Of a stretch of 64,000 nucleotides of DNA, positions 9,570 through 20,800 are shown piece after piece. The DNA comes from Thunnus maccoyii (lineage: Eukaryota > Chordata > Actinopteri > Scombriformes > Scombridae), in assembly GCF_910596095.1 (NCBI RefSeq), contig NC_056534.1:14831490-14895489 (forward strand), read 5' to 3'. Below the pieces are notes generated by a model that did no database searches, was not told the DNA's origin, and saw only the letters and a program-made list of their open reading frames with translations. The position numbers were made by a program, and so were the translations under genes. Position 1 is the stretch's first letter. Every line of letters starts with the position of its first letter.

Positions 9570-11935
9570 TCCAGTGGTTGAATGCAATTAAGTACATTTA
9601 CTCAAGTACTGTACTTCAGTAGAAAGAGGTACTTGTACTTTACTTGAGTATTTCCATTTTACGCTAGGTTGTATTTCTACTCTGCTACATTTCAGAGAAA
9701 ATTGTTGTAAATTTTACTCCACTACGTTTATTTGCCACTTATAGTTACTATTTATTTTTCAGTGAAGATTTTACATAAAATAATATATTTTAATATTCGA
9801 ACTGTTGTTTAAATTGTCTGTTGCAGTCCTTGTTCTCTGACATCATCGCCAAAAACAATAATAATGCACGTGCCTTGTTTGCTACTGTCAACAGGCTAAC
9901 AAACCCACATGTGTCAGTTGCCCCTGAGTTTCTATCCATCAGGGCCTGCGATGAATTTATTGCCTTCTTCACTGACAAAATTCAGAAAATTAGACAAGCA
10001 ATCAGTGCTTCCATATCAGGTGCAGGGTACGTGTTGTCCCTGTGTCCACTTAAAATCAATTCAAATAGCATGACACAATTTAATCCAATCAACCACAAAA
10101 ACTTGAAGGACATTATACAACATCTGAAATCCTCCTCCTGCTGCCTTGATATTCTGCCTGCCGGCTTTTTCAAAAATGTTTTTAATTGCATGGCCTCAGA
10201 TCTTCTACAAAGTGTCCACACGTCTCTTCTTTTGGGTTTCTTCCCACAGGCCTTGAAAACTGCAGTCATCAAACCACTCTGAAAATAGAGCAATCTAGAC
10301 ACATCACTAATGAGGAACTATAGGCCCATATCAAACCTCCCGTTTTTAAGTAAAATCATTGAAAAAGCTGTTTGTCAACAACTGAACAATTTGTTGGGAC
10401 TAAACAATTGTTTAGGTGTCTTCCAAAGGATTTCGACCACACCACAGCACTGAGACTGCTCTTGTTAAGGTCTTCAGTGACATCCACTTAAACACAGACA
10501 GTGGCAGAATTTCAGTATTAATATTACTGGATCTCTGCTGCATTCGACACAGTTGACCACAACATATTACTAGACCAACTGAGAAACTGGGTGGGACTTT
10601 CTGGCACAGTACTAAACTGGTTTGAATGCTATTTAAAGGACAAGGACTACTTTGTGTCTATAGGTAATTACATATCTGAGTGGACAAAAATTACATGCGG
10701 AGTTCCCCAAGGCTCCATTCTGGGGCCTCTTCTGTAAGTGCATTGAACAAATCAGTGACTGGATGTTTCAGAATTTTCTTCAATTTAAGAAAGATAAAAC
10801 TGAAGTAATTGTTTTTGGAGCAAAGGAAGAACAATTAAAAGTTAGCACTCGGCTTTAATCAATAATGTTAAAAACCACAAACCAGGCCAGAAATCATGGT
10901 GTAGTCATGGACTCAGACCTGAATTTCAGCAGCCACATTAAGACAATTACAGAGTCAGCTTACTATCATCATAAGAATATATCAACAATTAAAGGACTTA
11001 AGTCTCAGCAGAATTTGGAAAAACTTGTCCATGCGTTTATCTTCAGTAGACTCAACTACTGTAATGCTGTCTTCACAGGTCTCCCTAAAAAAATTGATCA
11101 GACAGCTGCAGCTGATTCAGAACGCTGCTGCTTGAGTCCTCACTAAGACCAAGAAAATGGATCATATCACTCCAGTTCTCAGATCTTTACACTGGCTTCC
11201 TGTCTGTCAAAGAATTGATTTTAAAATACTACTGTTGGATTATAAAGCACTGAATGGTTTAGGGCCAAAATACATTTATGATCTGCTGCTACATTATGAA
11301 CCATCCAGACCTCTCAGGTCTGCTTCCTGTTCTCAGAGGCAAAAACTAAACATGGAGAAACAGCGTTCAGTGTTTATGCTCAACATATCTGGAACAAACT
11401 CCCAGAACACTGCAGATCTTCTGCAACTGTCAGTTCATTTAACAGCGGAAGACTTTTCTGTTTGCTGCTGCCTTTGATTTAATCAAAAAAACAAAGGTTT
11501 TTGATTCATTTCTTACATTGCACTGTAACTTTTATTTTGTTTTGTCTGCCTTATTCTATTTTAGCTTATTTTTATTTCCAATTTAACATTTTTAATTGTA
11601 TTTAAATGTCTTTTTATATTGCCTTGTGTTGTTTTGACATTCTGTCTTGATGCCTTTTATGTAACACTTTGATTTGCCTTGTTGAAAATGTGCTATTCAA
11701 ATAAACTTGCCTTGCCTTGTTCTTTTCTTTGTTTATTAATTTGTAATGCACTTTGTGTGAAAGGTGCTATGTAAATAGTTTATTATTATTATTACCATTA
11801 AAAAACATGATACACATGCTATATGATATACTACCATACTTTTACTTAAGTAACCTTTTGAATTCAGGACTTTTACTTGTAATGGAGTGTTTTAGACCAC
11901 AGTATGAATCTGAATACTTCTTCGACCACTGATCA
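9570..11935. mobile_element. ACTTAAGTA-type palindromic element split by a LINE insertion
   Basis: The left part (9570-9800) begins CCAGTGGTTGAATGCAATTA and is rich in TACTTGAGTA and TACTTTACTTGAG motifs. The right part (11830-11935) contains TACTTTTACTTAAGTAA and ends with TACTTCTTCGACCACTG. Together they form one element with CAGTGGT...ACCACTG ends, suggesting a hAT-type MITE, interrupted by the L2-type LINE at 9815-11725. Confidence 0.55.
9815..11725 (+). mobile_element. L2-type non-LTR retrotransposon (LINE), 5'-truncated and dead
   Basis: Broken frames give, in order: a pre-RT region (ARALFATVNRLTNPHVSVAP); RT motifs NYRPISNLP near 10317-10343, [12 protein letters not shown] near 10550 and [12 protein letters not shown] near 10700-10735; then LNFSSHIKTITESAYYH and the C-terminal ITPVLRSLHWLPV (11157-11477). 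Immediately after GSILGPLL the sequence jumps to a region well past the expected YADD box, so the catalytic aspartates are deleted. Frameshifts and stops break the remaining frames. The 3' end, GTGCTATTCAAATAAACTTGCCTTGCCTTG, has the CTTGC repeats typical of fish L2/Maui-like tails. Confidence 0.8.
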
Positions 11936-12029
11936 TTTCCTCTATGTTTTATACAGATGATTTTATGTTGTTTTTGAAAGAAAGTTCAACATGTTTTTTT
12001 AAACTATATGAAGATCTAAGGTTTTCTTT

Positions 12030-12965
12030 TTCTGTTAAAACAGTAAAAGAACTGATGTTGGGTGAAGAAGTTTTCAGTTCCTTTTTTGAAAGTAAAAATA
12101 CCAATGCAGCAATGTAAAAATACTCCATCACAGGTAAAATGACTGCATGAAATATCCTATTTCAGTAAAAGTACATAAGTATCAGCAGCAAAATGTAGTT
12201 AAAGTATTGCAGTAAAAGTACTCGTTTCATTCCTCTGACTGATATATTATTATATATGACATCATTAGATTATTAATACTGAAGCATCCGTGTGTAAGCA
12301 GCATGTTACTGTTGTAGCTGCTGGAGGTGGAATTAGTTTGAACTACTTTATATACAGTTAGCTAGTTTAGTCCAGTGGTTCCTTACCTAGGGGTCGGGCC
12401 CCTCCAAAGGGTCACCAGATAAATCTGAGGTGTCATGAAATGATTAATGGGCGAGGAAGGAAGAAAAAAACAAAATTCAGATACACAAATCAGTTTTCAG
12501 TTTTTGGACTTTTTCTCTAATCTTTGATTTTTGGTGAAATATTGGATCATTTGAACATTTATTGAAATGAAACCATGTGAGAAGTTTAGAGGGAAAAATC
12601 ACTATTTGGTGGAGCTGTTAACAACTCATAGACATCTGAAATGTGACCCCAACTACACACTGCTTTTTGTAAGATGTCAAAAGCCAAAAAGGTTGGAAAA
12701 CACTGCTTTCATTTTTAACAATGTGTTGTATTTTAAAAGCTTGTTTTATTATCCATTGTGTCAAATCTTCATCTGAAAAGTAACTAAAGCTGTCAAATAA
12801 ATGTAGTGGAGTAGAAAGTACAATATTTCCCTCTGAAATGTGGTGGAGTGGAAGTATAAAGAGCCTTAAAATTGAAATACTCGAGTAAAGTACAAGTACC
12901 TCAACATTGTACTTAAGTATAGTACTTGAGTAAATGTATTTATTCTCCACCTCTGCTGATTGCAA
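12030..12965. mobile_element. Second ACTTAAGTA-type element carrying a nested MITE
   Basis: The outer parts (12085-12240 and 12780-12960) show AAAATACTCCATCACAGG, TCAGTAAAAGTACATAAG, TACTCGAGTAAAGTACAAGT and GTACTTGAGTAAATGTATTT. The middle (about 12371-12705) is a separate element starting CCAGTGGTTCCTTACCTAGG and ending AAGGTTGGAAAACACTG, whose ends are inverted repeats. The same outer-plus-inner arrangement recurs inverted at about 58740-59590. Confidence 0.6.
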
Positions 12966-13092
12966 AGGCAGTTATGTGTTCCTACATAGACTACAGGTAT
13001 CGTGATTGCAGTAATGTATTTTAAATCCTGTGGAGGGCAGCAATGTACCCGGCAGCGTTTAAACCGCCAGAAACCAAATACGAGGAAGAACA

Positions 13093-13545
13093 GGAGGAAG
13101 ATTGGAGCACAAGGATCGATGGAAGATGCAACCTCTCCAAACATATGCGAGAGAATGGGTCGCGGCGAGGAGCTCAGTGATTTTCAGCGTGGTACTGTCG
13201 TAGGATGCCACCTGTGCAAAAAGTCGGTCCGTGAGATTTCAGCCCTGTTAAACCTGCCGCGGTCCACTGTGAGCTCCGTTATCTTGAAGTGGAAACGCGG
13301 AGGAATAACGACGGCTCTGCCCCGGAGCGGCCGACCACACAAGCTGAAAGAGGAGGACCGTCAAGTGCTGGAGCAGATCGCGGTGGAGAAGTGTTTGCCC
13401 TCGGTAGATGCTCTCACTACCGAGTTTCAGAGCGCGTCTGGAGCCGACGTCAGCTCCAGGACCGTCCGCCGGGAGCTGCGTGAGATGGGTTTCCGCGGCC
13501 GAGTATCCACGTACAACAAGCCTGCAGGTGGGTTCAGATGGTTTG
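13093..13545 (+). pseudogene. Tc1-type transposase N-terminal half (paired helix-turn-helix), truncated
   Basis: The frame runs unbroken from 13002 to 13577. From about 13156 it reads like the DNA-binding half of a Tc1/mariner transposase: GRGEELSDFQRGTVVGCHL, REISALLNLPRSTVSSVILK, then the GRPHK linker, then a second helix-turn-helix ending SSRTVRRELREMGFRGR. The catalytic DDE half is missing; after YNKPAG the frame continues into unrelated sequence. The block is clearly GC-richer than its surroundings and has no stops. CCTGCAG|GTGGGT at its end resembles a splice donor. Intact Tc1 transposase cuts and pastes the element; this fragment cannot. Most likely a relic of the same Tc1 family seen repeatedly to 21.4 kb. 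Confidence 0.7.
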
Positions 13546-13549
13546 GGAA

Positions 13550-14610
13550 TGAGAGCTCCAATCACATATGGGTGTAGTTTGAGACATGCACCAACGTTAC
13601 ACCTCTATGTGATTGCTTTGCATCTTTTTCTTGGTGCTCTCCCCTCCAAGTTACTGCTGTAACAGCCTCCAACCCCTCTGGAAAGGCTTTCCACTGGATT
13701 TTGGGACTTAATTTGCTCCCATTCAACCACGAGACTATTAAAGGACAGGTTTACAGTTTTTAAAGTCTGTCTTAAAACATAAGTCACGTGTACATATAAA
13801 CACTGAAAGAGGTTTTCCTCTCTGTAATCATTCCTCCTGTTCATACTGGCTATTAAAAGATCCCATTCAAATGTATTTTCAATGATGGGGGGCCAAAATT
13901 CACAGTGTGTCCACACATTTTGTGCAAAAATGCATGTAAAAGTTTATCTGGAGCTTATATGAGGCTTCAGCAGTCAGAGTTAGTCATATCATATAACAGT
14001 GGATATCTGCTACATTTACAGACTTTTTAGCATCAAATTCCCTCTTTGTGTTTCCCTGTTGAGCTGCGGTGGAAGAATAGTAACAAAAATAGGGACTTTG
14101 GCACTAAAAAGACTGTAATGTTAAAAGATATCCACTTGATTTGATTAATTTGGACGCTGAAGCTTCATATCAGCTTCAGATAAACTTTTAAATACATTTT
14201 TGCACAGAAGGAGAACTGTGGATTTTGGCCCCCATCACTTACATTGTAAGTGCATTACGAAGGGATCATCTAATGGTCAGCATGAACAGGAGGAATGATT
14301 TTGAGGAAGAAAAACCTATTTCAATGTTTATTTGGGCACTTTACTGTTGTTTTAAGACAGACTTGAAAAATTGTGCACCCGCCCTTTAATAATATCAGTG
14401 GTGAGGTTTGGTCACTGGCTCGCAGTCAGTGTTCCAGTTCATCACAAAGGTGTTTAATGAGATTGAATTGAAGTTATTTTTATAGACCCGGTTTTGTGCA
14501 CAGAGGTTTTGACATGTTGAAACAGGAAAGAGTCTTTCCTCAACTGTTGTCACAAAGTTGGAAACACACTATTGTTTAAAATGTTGCCCCTATTTTCTGG
14601 CAGCAAGACA
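13550..14610 (-). mobile_element. Tc1 relic (3' half, minus strand) interrupted by a foldback element
   Basis: 13550-13737 (ACAGCCTCCAACCCCTCTGG, GGCTTTCCACTGGATTTTGG) and 14393-14600 (CTGGCTCGCAGTCAGTG, TCATCACAAAGGTG, CACAAAGTTGGAA) are consecutive parts of the antisense of a Tc1 transposase C-terminal region (HLWDELE...SLPRRVEAV type). They are separated by the foldback element at 13738-14393. Many indels; dead. Confidence 0.6.
13738..14393. mobile_element. Complete 650-bp foldback MITE
   Basis: The left end (TATTAAAGGACAGGTTTACAG) and the right end (reverse complement TATTAAAGGGCGGGTGCACAA) are inverted repeats. The arms are complementary for most of their length: TCATTCCTCCTGTTCATACTGG opposes CAGCATGAACAGGAGGAATGA, and AACAGTGGATATCTGC is opposed by AGATATCCACTTG. 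It is non-coding and flanked by TA-rich TTAATA/TATTA, compatible with a TA-targeting element. It sits inside a Tc1 relic, so it is the younger insertion. Confidence 0.75.
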
Positions 14611-15640
14611 GTTCAACAACACCGTGCTTTTCCAAAGGAAAGAGGCATTTTATGGACACTAGGCAGGAAAATTCTTGTTAATGTTGATTTTAAAAGTTGA
14701 AATTGAAAGATCACTTTGGAGACACTGAGTGACAAAAACAATCTCACCACAAGATCCAGTCAGTATCTGATCTGGAGTTTTAGATTGAAACACACAATTT
14801 TCATCAGCACATGTAAAATATGAAGATCTACATCTAAGCTTAACTCCAGAAACATCGACTCAGTTTAGCTGTTTTGACTCTGATGAAGACACAGTAGTGG
14901 TGAAACACTGGTCCGTTTGCACAATTAAAGGCTGCAAATCCATCAGTGTGCTCCGGTCTTTTCTCATCTCAAATCAACTCAGTCAACTGTGTGTGCATAT
15001 TTTGTGTGTGTCAAGGTCAAGAATGTTCTTTTAATCTTGACTTTTAATTTGATGTTGCTTGTTACAGCCGTATAAACCTGTCAGGAGGATCCAGGACAAA
15101 AAAAACCCCAGCCTACCTCTGTGCATTGTGAATGTACCAACCAGTACTCTAATATGGGAATAATATTATCTCACACAAAGGTTTCTGTTTGTCAGTTTGA
15201 TGTAGTCTGGACCTCAAATGTATGAACCTATAACATGTGAGCATACTATAAACAAAAATAGTAGTCTTAAAATTAGATTTTGACATAGAGCCTCTCTGTA
15301 AACCAGGGTCAGGGCACAACATGAGCTAATATACAGAACCGTCCTTTGTTGATATATTTTGTTCTTTATTGGTATCATAACCTACTGACATGCAGTGAAC
15401 ATGTGACTTTTAGGCCAGTTGCCCACATTGTCTGCTTGGCATTAAAATTTCATAGCCAGTGGTGTGTTTAAAGTATTTTTTTTCTCCAAGAATGTGTGTT
15501 TCCCCTCACCTTAACCTCAACCCAACCTTAACCAATAACCCCACTCAGTCATCTCTGTGATGCAACTTAACCCACGCTTTAACCACAACAATGGGGCACA
15601 GAAAACACAATATGAAGGAGAAACTGACTTACACAAGACT
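14610..15640. other. Noncoding stretch with a short dispersed repeat
   Basis: No exon recognised. About 14870-14970 (ACTCTGATGAAGACACAGTAG, ATTAAAGGCTGCAAATCC) resembles a dispersed fish repeat. The rest is AT-rich and uninformative. Confidence 0.4.
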
Positions 15641-15642
15641 AG

Positions 15643-15902
15643 GCCTGCACCTAGTGATCACGATTTCTTAAAACCCGAGGTGACTTCTTCAGATTGTTTT
15701 TGTCCGACCAACAGTTTAAAATCCAAAGAGATTCAATTTATTATCACATAGGACAAAGAAAAGCAGCAAAGCTTCACATTTAAGAAGATGGAAACATGTA
15801 ATGTTTGTCATTTTTGCTTGAAAAAATGACTTAAATGATTAATCGATTACCAAAATAGTTTGATTATTTTTCAGCTAAGCAATTAGTTGTTTCAGCTCTA
15901 CA
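15643..15902. repeat. Interspersed repeat, TGCA...ATTAATCGATTA type
   Basis: Starts near GGCCTGCACCTAGTGATCA, includes TTAAGAAGATGGAAACATG and GATTAATCGATTACCAAAAT, and ends AGTTGTTTCAGCTCTA. Same family as 17110-17420, 17625-17800 and 35140-35390. Confidence 0.5.
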
Positions 15903-16239
15903 CAAGATCTAAGGTGGTTCGGGGTTTTTTTTGAGTTTTAACTTTTTGGACACAATTGTTTCATTTTCCAAGGTTTCCCAAGGTGATTTTGCCAAGCAGT
16001 GCTCATATTTTCCCATAAGCATGAACGAGGTTTTGATGAGCAATTTGCACTCAAGTTCAAGCAGAAATATCAGACACCGTTAGTTGCGGAAATGACACAA
16101 TTACAACTGTGTACCCTCACGATACCCCCAATGGCTATAAATGAATCCATACCATGGGCTACGGCGAGAATAACTAGAAAAACTAGGAGAAAGACAAACA
16201 TTTCTTTCACTCCTTGCTTTCCTGTATATCTACAGAAAA

Positions 16240-16605
16240 CTCAGTTTCACTCCAAAACCATGAGCGTTAATATGCTGCCTCCACTCTTCTGGGAAAGCTT
16301 TCCACAGGATTTTGGAGCCTGGTTGTGATGATTTGCTTCCCTTCAGCCAAAAAAAGCATTTATGAGGTCAGACACTGATTTTGGGCAATATGGCCTGGCT
16401 CGCAGTCGGCATTCCAAATCAAAGCTGTTGGCTGTTAGAGTTGAGGTCAGAGCTCTGTGCAGGCCAGTCAAGTCAAGGACTTCCCCATTAAACTGAGAAA
16501 AAACGTCTCTAATGGTCCTTGCTTTGTGCACACATGGGCAATGTCAGGTTGAAACAGAAAAGGCTGTAAGAAAACTGTTGATGCAAAGTTGGAAGCAGCA
16601 TTACA
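16240..16605 (-). mobile_element. Tc1 transposase C-terminal relic
   Basis: The minus strand decodes to broken Tc1 text including HKARTIRDVF and ECRLRARPYCPKSVSDLINA (16343-16531). The plus strand has the matching CTCCACTCTTCTGGGAAAGC. It lies just upstream of the first AIMP1-like exon. Confidence 0.65.
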
Positions 16606-16823
16606 TATAATATGTACATCTAGTATTATAGAAAACTCTCACAGAGGCCTCTCTTCAACAATCCCCTCCCCAATAATTGATTTTTCCCCAATAATTGTAC
16701 ATTCATTTACGTAGAGCATAATTAAAAGCAAAAAAATGCAACAATGACAAATTATGTTGAGGCTCAATCCACAGTGTGTTTCTGTACATGAGAAGTATAA
16801 CAGCATTAGCCTTTCTTTGCCAG

Positions 16824-17822
16824 GAAGAGAGAAAGCAGAGAAGAAGCAGGCAGCCGTCAGCCAAGATGAAGCCCAAGTGGACGTGTCTCGTCTGGACCTG
16901 CGTGTTGGACGTATAATCAAAGCCCTGCAGCTTCCAGAGACTGACAGTCTGTACATGGAGGAGGTCGATGTTGGAGAGGCTTCTCCAAGGACGGTGGTCA
17001 GCGAACTGGTCAAGCATGTACCCGTAGACCAGGTACAGTATTACTCTTGTCATTTGTGTAATGGGATTAAGGAGTTTCTGGAAAATAATTTGGTTTTTAG
17101 ATATGATTAATAGGACTTCAGCTAACAATTATTTTAGATGAACAATCTTTATGATTGTTTTGCCTGAAAATTATGAACAATGATCATTGCAATTTCCCAG
17201 ATGCCAAGATGACATATCCAAACTGCTTATTTTGTCAAACTAATAGTCCAAAACCCAAATCTGTTCCATAAACAATGATAGAAAAAGAATAAAAGCAGAA
17301 AATACTCATATTTAAGAAGCAGGTACTAGCAAATATATGGCTTGAAAAGTGACAGTTAATGGATCATCAAAATATTTGCAGATTAATTTTCTGTCAGTCG
17401 ATTAATCGTTTCAGCTCTTATAATTAACAGAAGTTAGGTTGCAGAACTTGTAATTGTTAAACTTGGCAAGCTTATAAGAATGTGTGTGTACGGGTTCATA
17501 AACATTTATTGATTTCACGTGTGTCGTATTGCTACTGTGTTTATAAGGTGGGATGGAAAAAAAAACAACTTTACTGTTAGAAACCAGTTCCCTTATATTC
17601 CCTAGAAAATGTGAAAAATATCCGTCCACAATTTCTTAAAGCCAAGGTGCGTCTTCAGATTGCTTGTTTTGTCCGACTAACACCATAATGATGTTTGATA
17701 AACGTTTTGGAGGTTGGTACAAGCAAATGTTTGACTCAAACAATTAATCAACTATCACAATTGTTGCAGATTCATTTTCCTTTTGTTTCAGCTCTACAGT
17801 GTTGTATGCTTGTGTGTGTTTA

Positions 17823-17880
<58 letters not shown>

Positions 17881-20800
17881 TGTATAAGGATTTGTAAGTC
17901 AATTTAAAGTGACTCAACTTTTTTGTTGGTCATTCTCAGACTTTTCTTACAAATTTAGCTTCAATAACCTATAAATGATTAGTTCCTTGTGTCTGACTAA
18001 ACTGCTGTTCGCTTTGCTTTTTCATTAATTTTTTATTTGTTCCTGAAGCAAACAAAGTTAAATGTGGTATTTTCATCTAAATTAATCACCAATTTAATGG
18101 TCGAGTGTATTTCTGAGTTTATCTCTTCGTACATGTAAAGGAGATAAGGGAGCCTGTTTATATTACTGTACATAGACAGTGTACACACGGCCAAACATGG
18201 GGACAGCTGAACATTGCACCCATATGTGAATGTTGACCATCTCATTTCAAGACCATGAGTATTAATATGCTGCTATAACAGCCTCCTCTCTTTTGGGAAG
18301 GCTTTCTATTAAATTTTGGAACCAGCCTGTAAGGATTTTCTCCCATTCAGCCTCCAGAGCTTTAGTGAGCTCCAGCTCTGATTTTAGGCCCGACTCACTG
18401 TCAGGATTCCAGTTCATCCCAAAGGGGTCCAGTGGGATTGAGGTCAGTGCTCCGTGCAGGCAGGCTCTTTTGTACACAGGGAATTACATGATAAAATAGG
18501 AAAAAGCCTTCTCCGCACCTGTTGCCACAAAGTTGGAAGCACACTGTTGATTAAAATATCATTGTATGCTGTTGCAGTAATATACCCCTTAATGTAACAA
18601 GGGGGCTTACTCCAAAACTAGGAAAAAAAGCCATATAGTGAATCATTTAAATAGAAACGTATGCCTGCACAACCTTGTAAGATTTTGCCATAAAAGCTGT
18701 AAAACCTTAGGAAAATGTTTGGAAAAGGGGCAACCTCTCTATGCACAAAGACAAATATAAGAAATCAGCTTATTAAACTGCTGACAGTGTTACAGTTATG
18801 ACATATAGTAGTACAGCCTTAATAAGTGCTTTGTGACTGCAGCTGGAAATACAAAGCAGACCCCTCTTGTTACTGCTGCCTTTTGTCTGGTTTGTGCCCC
18901 TTAATTCCAATTACAATAAATCTTAATGTTACAGAACACATATTTATCATTGTATGCTGTAATATTAAGATTTCCTGTCTGAATTTTAGACAACTGTGTG
19001 CCTCCAGCTTTGCAGCAACAGTTTGGCGAAGATCCTTTCCTGTTTCAACATGACGATGACCCCCTTTCACAAAGGAAAGCCCACAAAGAAACGGTTTTAA
19101 AGTTTAGTGTGGAAAATTTGACTTGACAGTACAGAGTCCTGACCTAAAGCGCCTATAAATCTAAAATGAAATTCTTATTTGACTTTCTTTTTATATGAGC
19201 CGTTATTAATTTCTGTCAAGCTAGAAGGAAATACATAATGTGTTTTATGGAAATACTCTATAACTGCCTATTATAGAAGGATAAATATTAGGCACCGTTT
19301 AGAAATACTACTACCCTGATAATAGAGAGTAACAGTGTTTACAGCACACATAAAATATTGCTATGTTAAACAGTCTGTTCTGTAAATATTGTCACTGCCT
19401 AGAGATGAAACATGAAGAGTAATAATACTTTACCACCAAAACAATCAACAATGACAACATGAGTGATTTTAGAGTCTTACAACAAACATATACAGTGTAA
19501 TCATAAAAGGATGAGCTTCAAGGGTTGTTATTACTATTTACTAAGATCTGGCATACATCATCTCATGAAATGCTGGATTTCTTCTTCTCCCTCTGGGCTT
19601 CTGTTTTGCGACACATTTAAAAGGCAAACAAACCACAGACCCTCGGACAGTAATTTTAAATTAAGGGATTAGAATTGGCTTTATTGTTCATATTGGATAA
19701 TGAATTTTTCATGTACCCAAACTGACCACATCAATTGAAGGTTATTTTTTTCCTTAATGTAAATTGGGTATAATTAGTTTGTCTTCTCTATTATTTTGGT
19801 TGTAAAAAAAATGTATTTTATCTTCTGTCCCCCATGCAGATGCAGAACCGCATGGCAGTTCTGCTATGCAACATGAAGCCAGTCAAGATTGGAGGAGTTG
19901 AGTCCCAGGCTATGGTCATGTGTGCCAGCTCACCAGACAAAGTCGAAATCCTTGATCCTCCAAGTGGAGCAGCTCCAGGGGACAGAGTCACTTTCCAGGG
20001 CTTTCCAGGTACTATTACCTGAATACTCTACCTCCAAACACAGATTAATCATTAGCATAAAACTGTTACAACATTTTCCATTTAACCGGACACAAGGGAT
20101 ACTCACCAATAAGTGCGTTGTCAATGATTGTCGCTGAGTTGAGCCTACTAAAGGAACTTTTTCTTTCTTTGAAATTTCCAAAATTCCACTTGCATGGCCC
20201 CTTGATGCCCTTTTACACTGTGTGATTTTGGACTGTCCCAGATAAAACTTGACAGTTGCGACAGAAATCTGTCAATCAGAAATGGTGGTCCCATATCACA
20301 CTGTGACCCAACCAAAGGCGGCAAGCGTCAATCAATGGCAATCAAGTCAAAGTAACTGCTGCTACAAGCCACAAACCAACCAATCAGAATACAACATGAA
20401 ATGACAAAGTACACTGGCGGGCTGCCATTATGCTAATTGTGAGCATCCCTGGATGCATAGAGGAGGCAGTGCTATGACCAAAACTTTTTGTTTTGCAACA
20501 TTTTCAAAGCCTGAGACGGGTGCAGATGGATGATACAAGTTCATGACATGTCTCTGCTTGCGTCAGTTTATTCTGTTTACACCAGGTGTTCATCACACAT
20601 CACATCACACAAGCCATTTCCTGTTTAAAAAAAAGACAATGCCCCCTGTGTACAAAACAAGACCCATAAAGAAAAGGTCTTTCCTCAATCCCATCAAACA
20701 CCTTTGTGATGATTTGGAATGCCAATTGTGAGCCAGACTTTATTGCCAAACCTCACCGCCGACCTCACTGATCTCCTGCAGCTGAATGGGAGCAAATCCC

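Noticed and set aside
16999..17110. AIMP1-like exon continuing past 17032
   Set aside because: GTACAG donor at 17033 and the next exon beginning MQNRM match the family; the extension is intronic.
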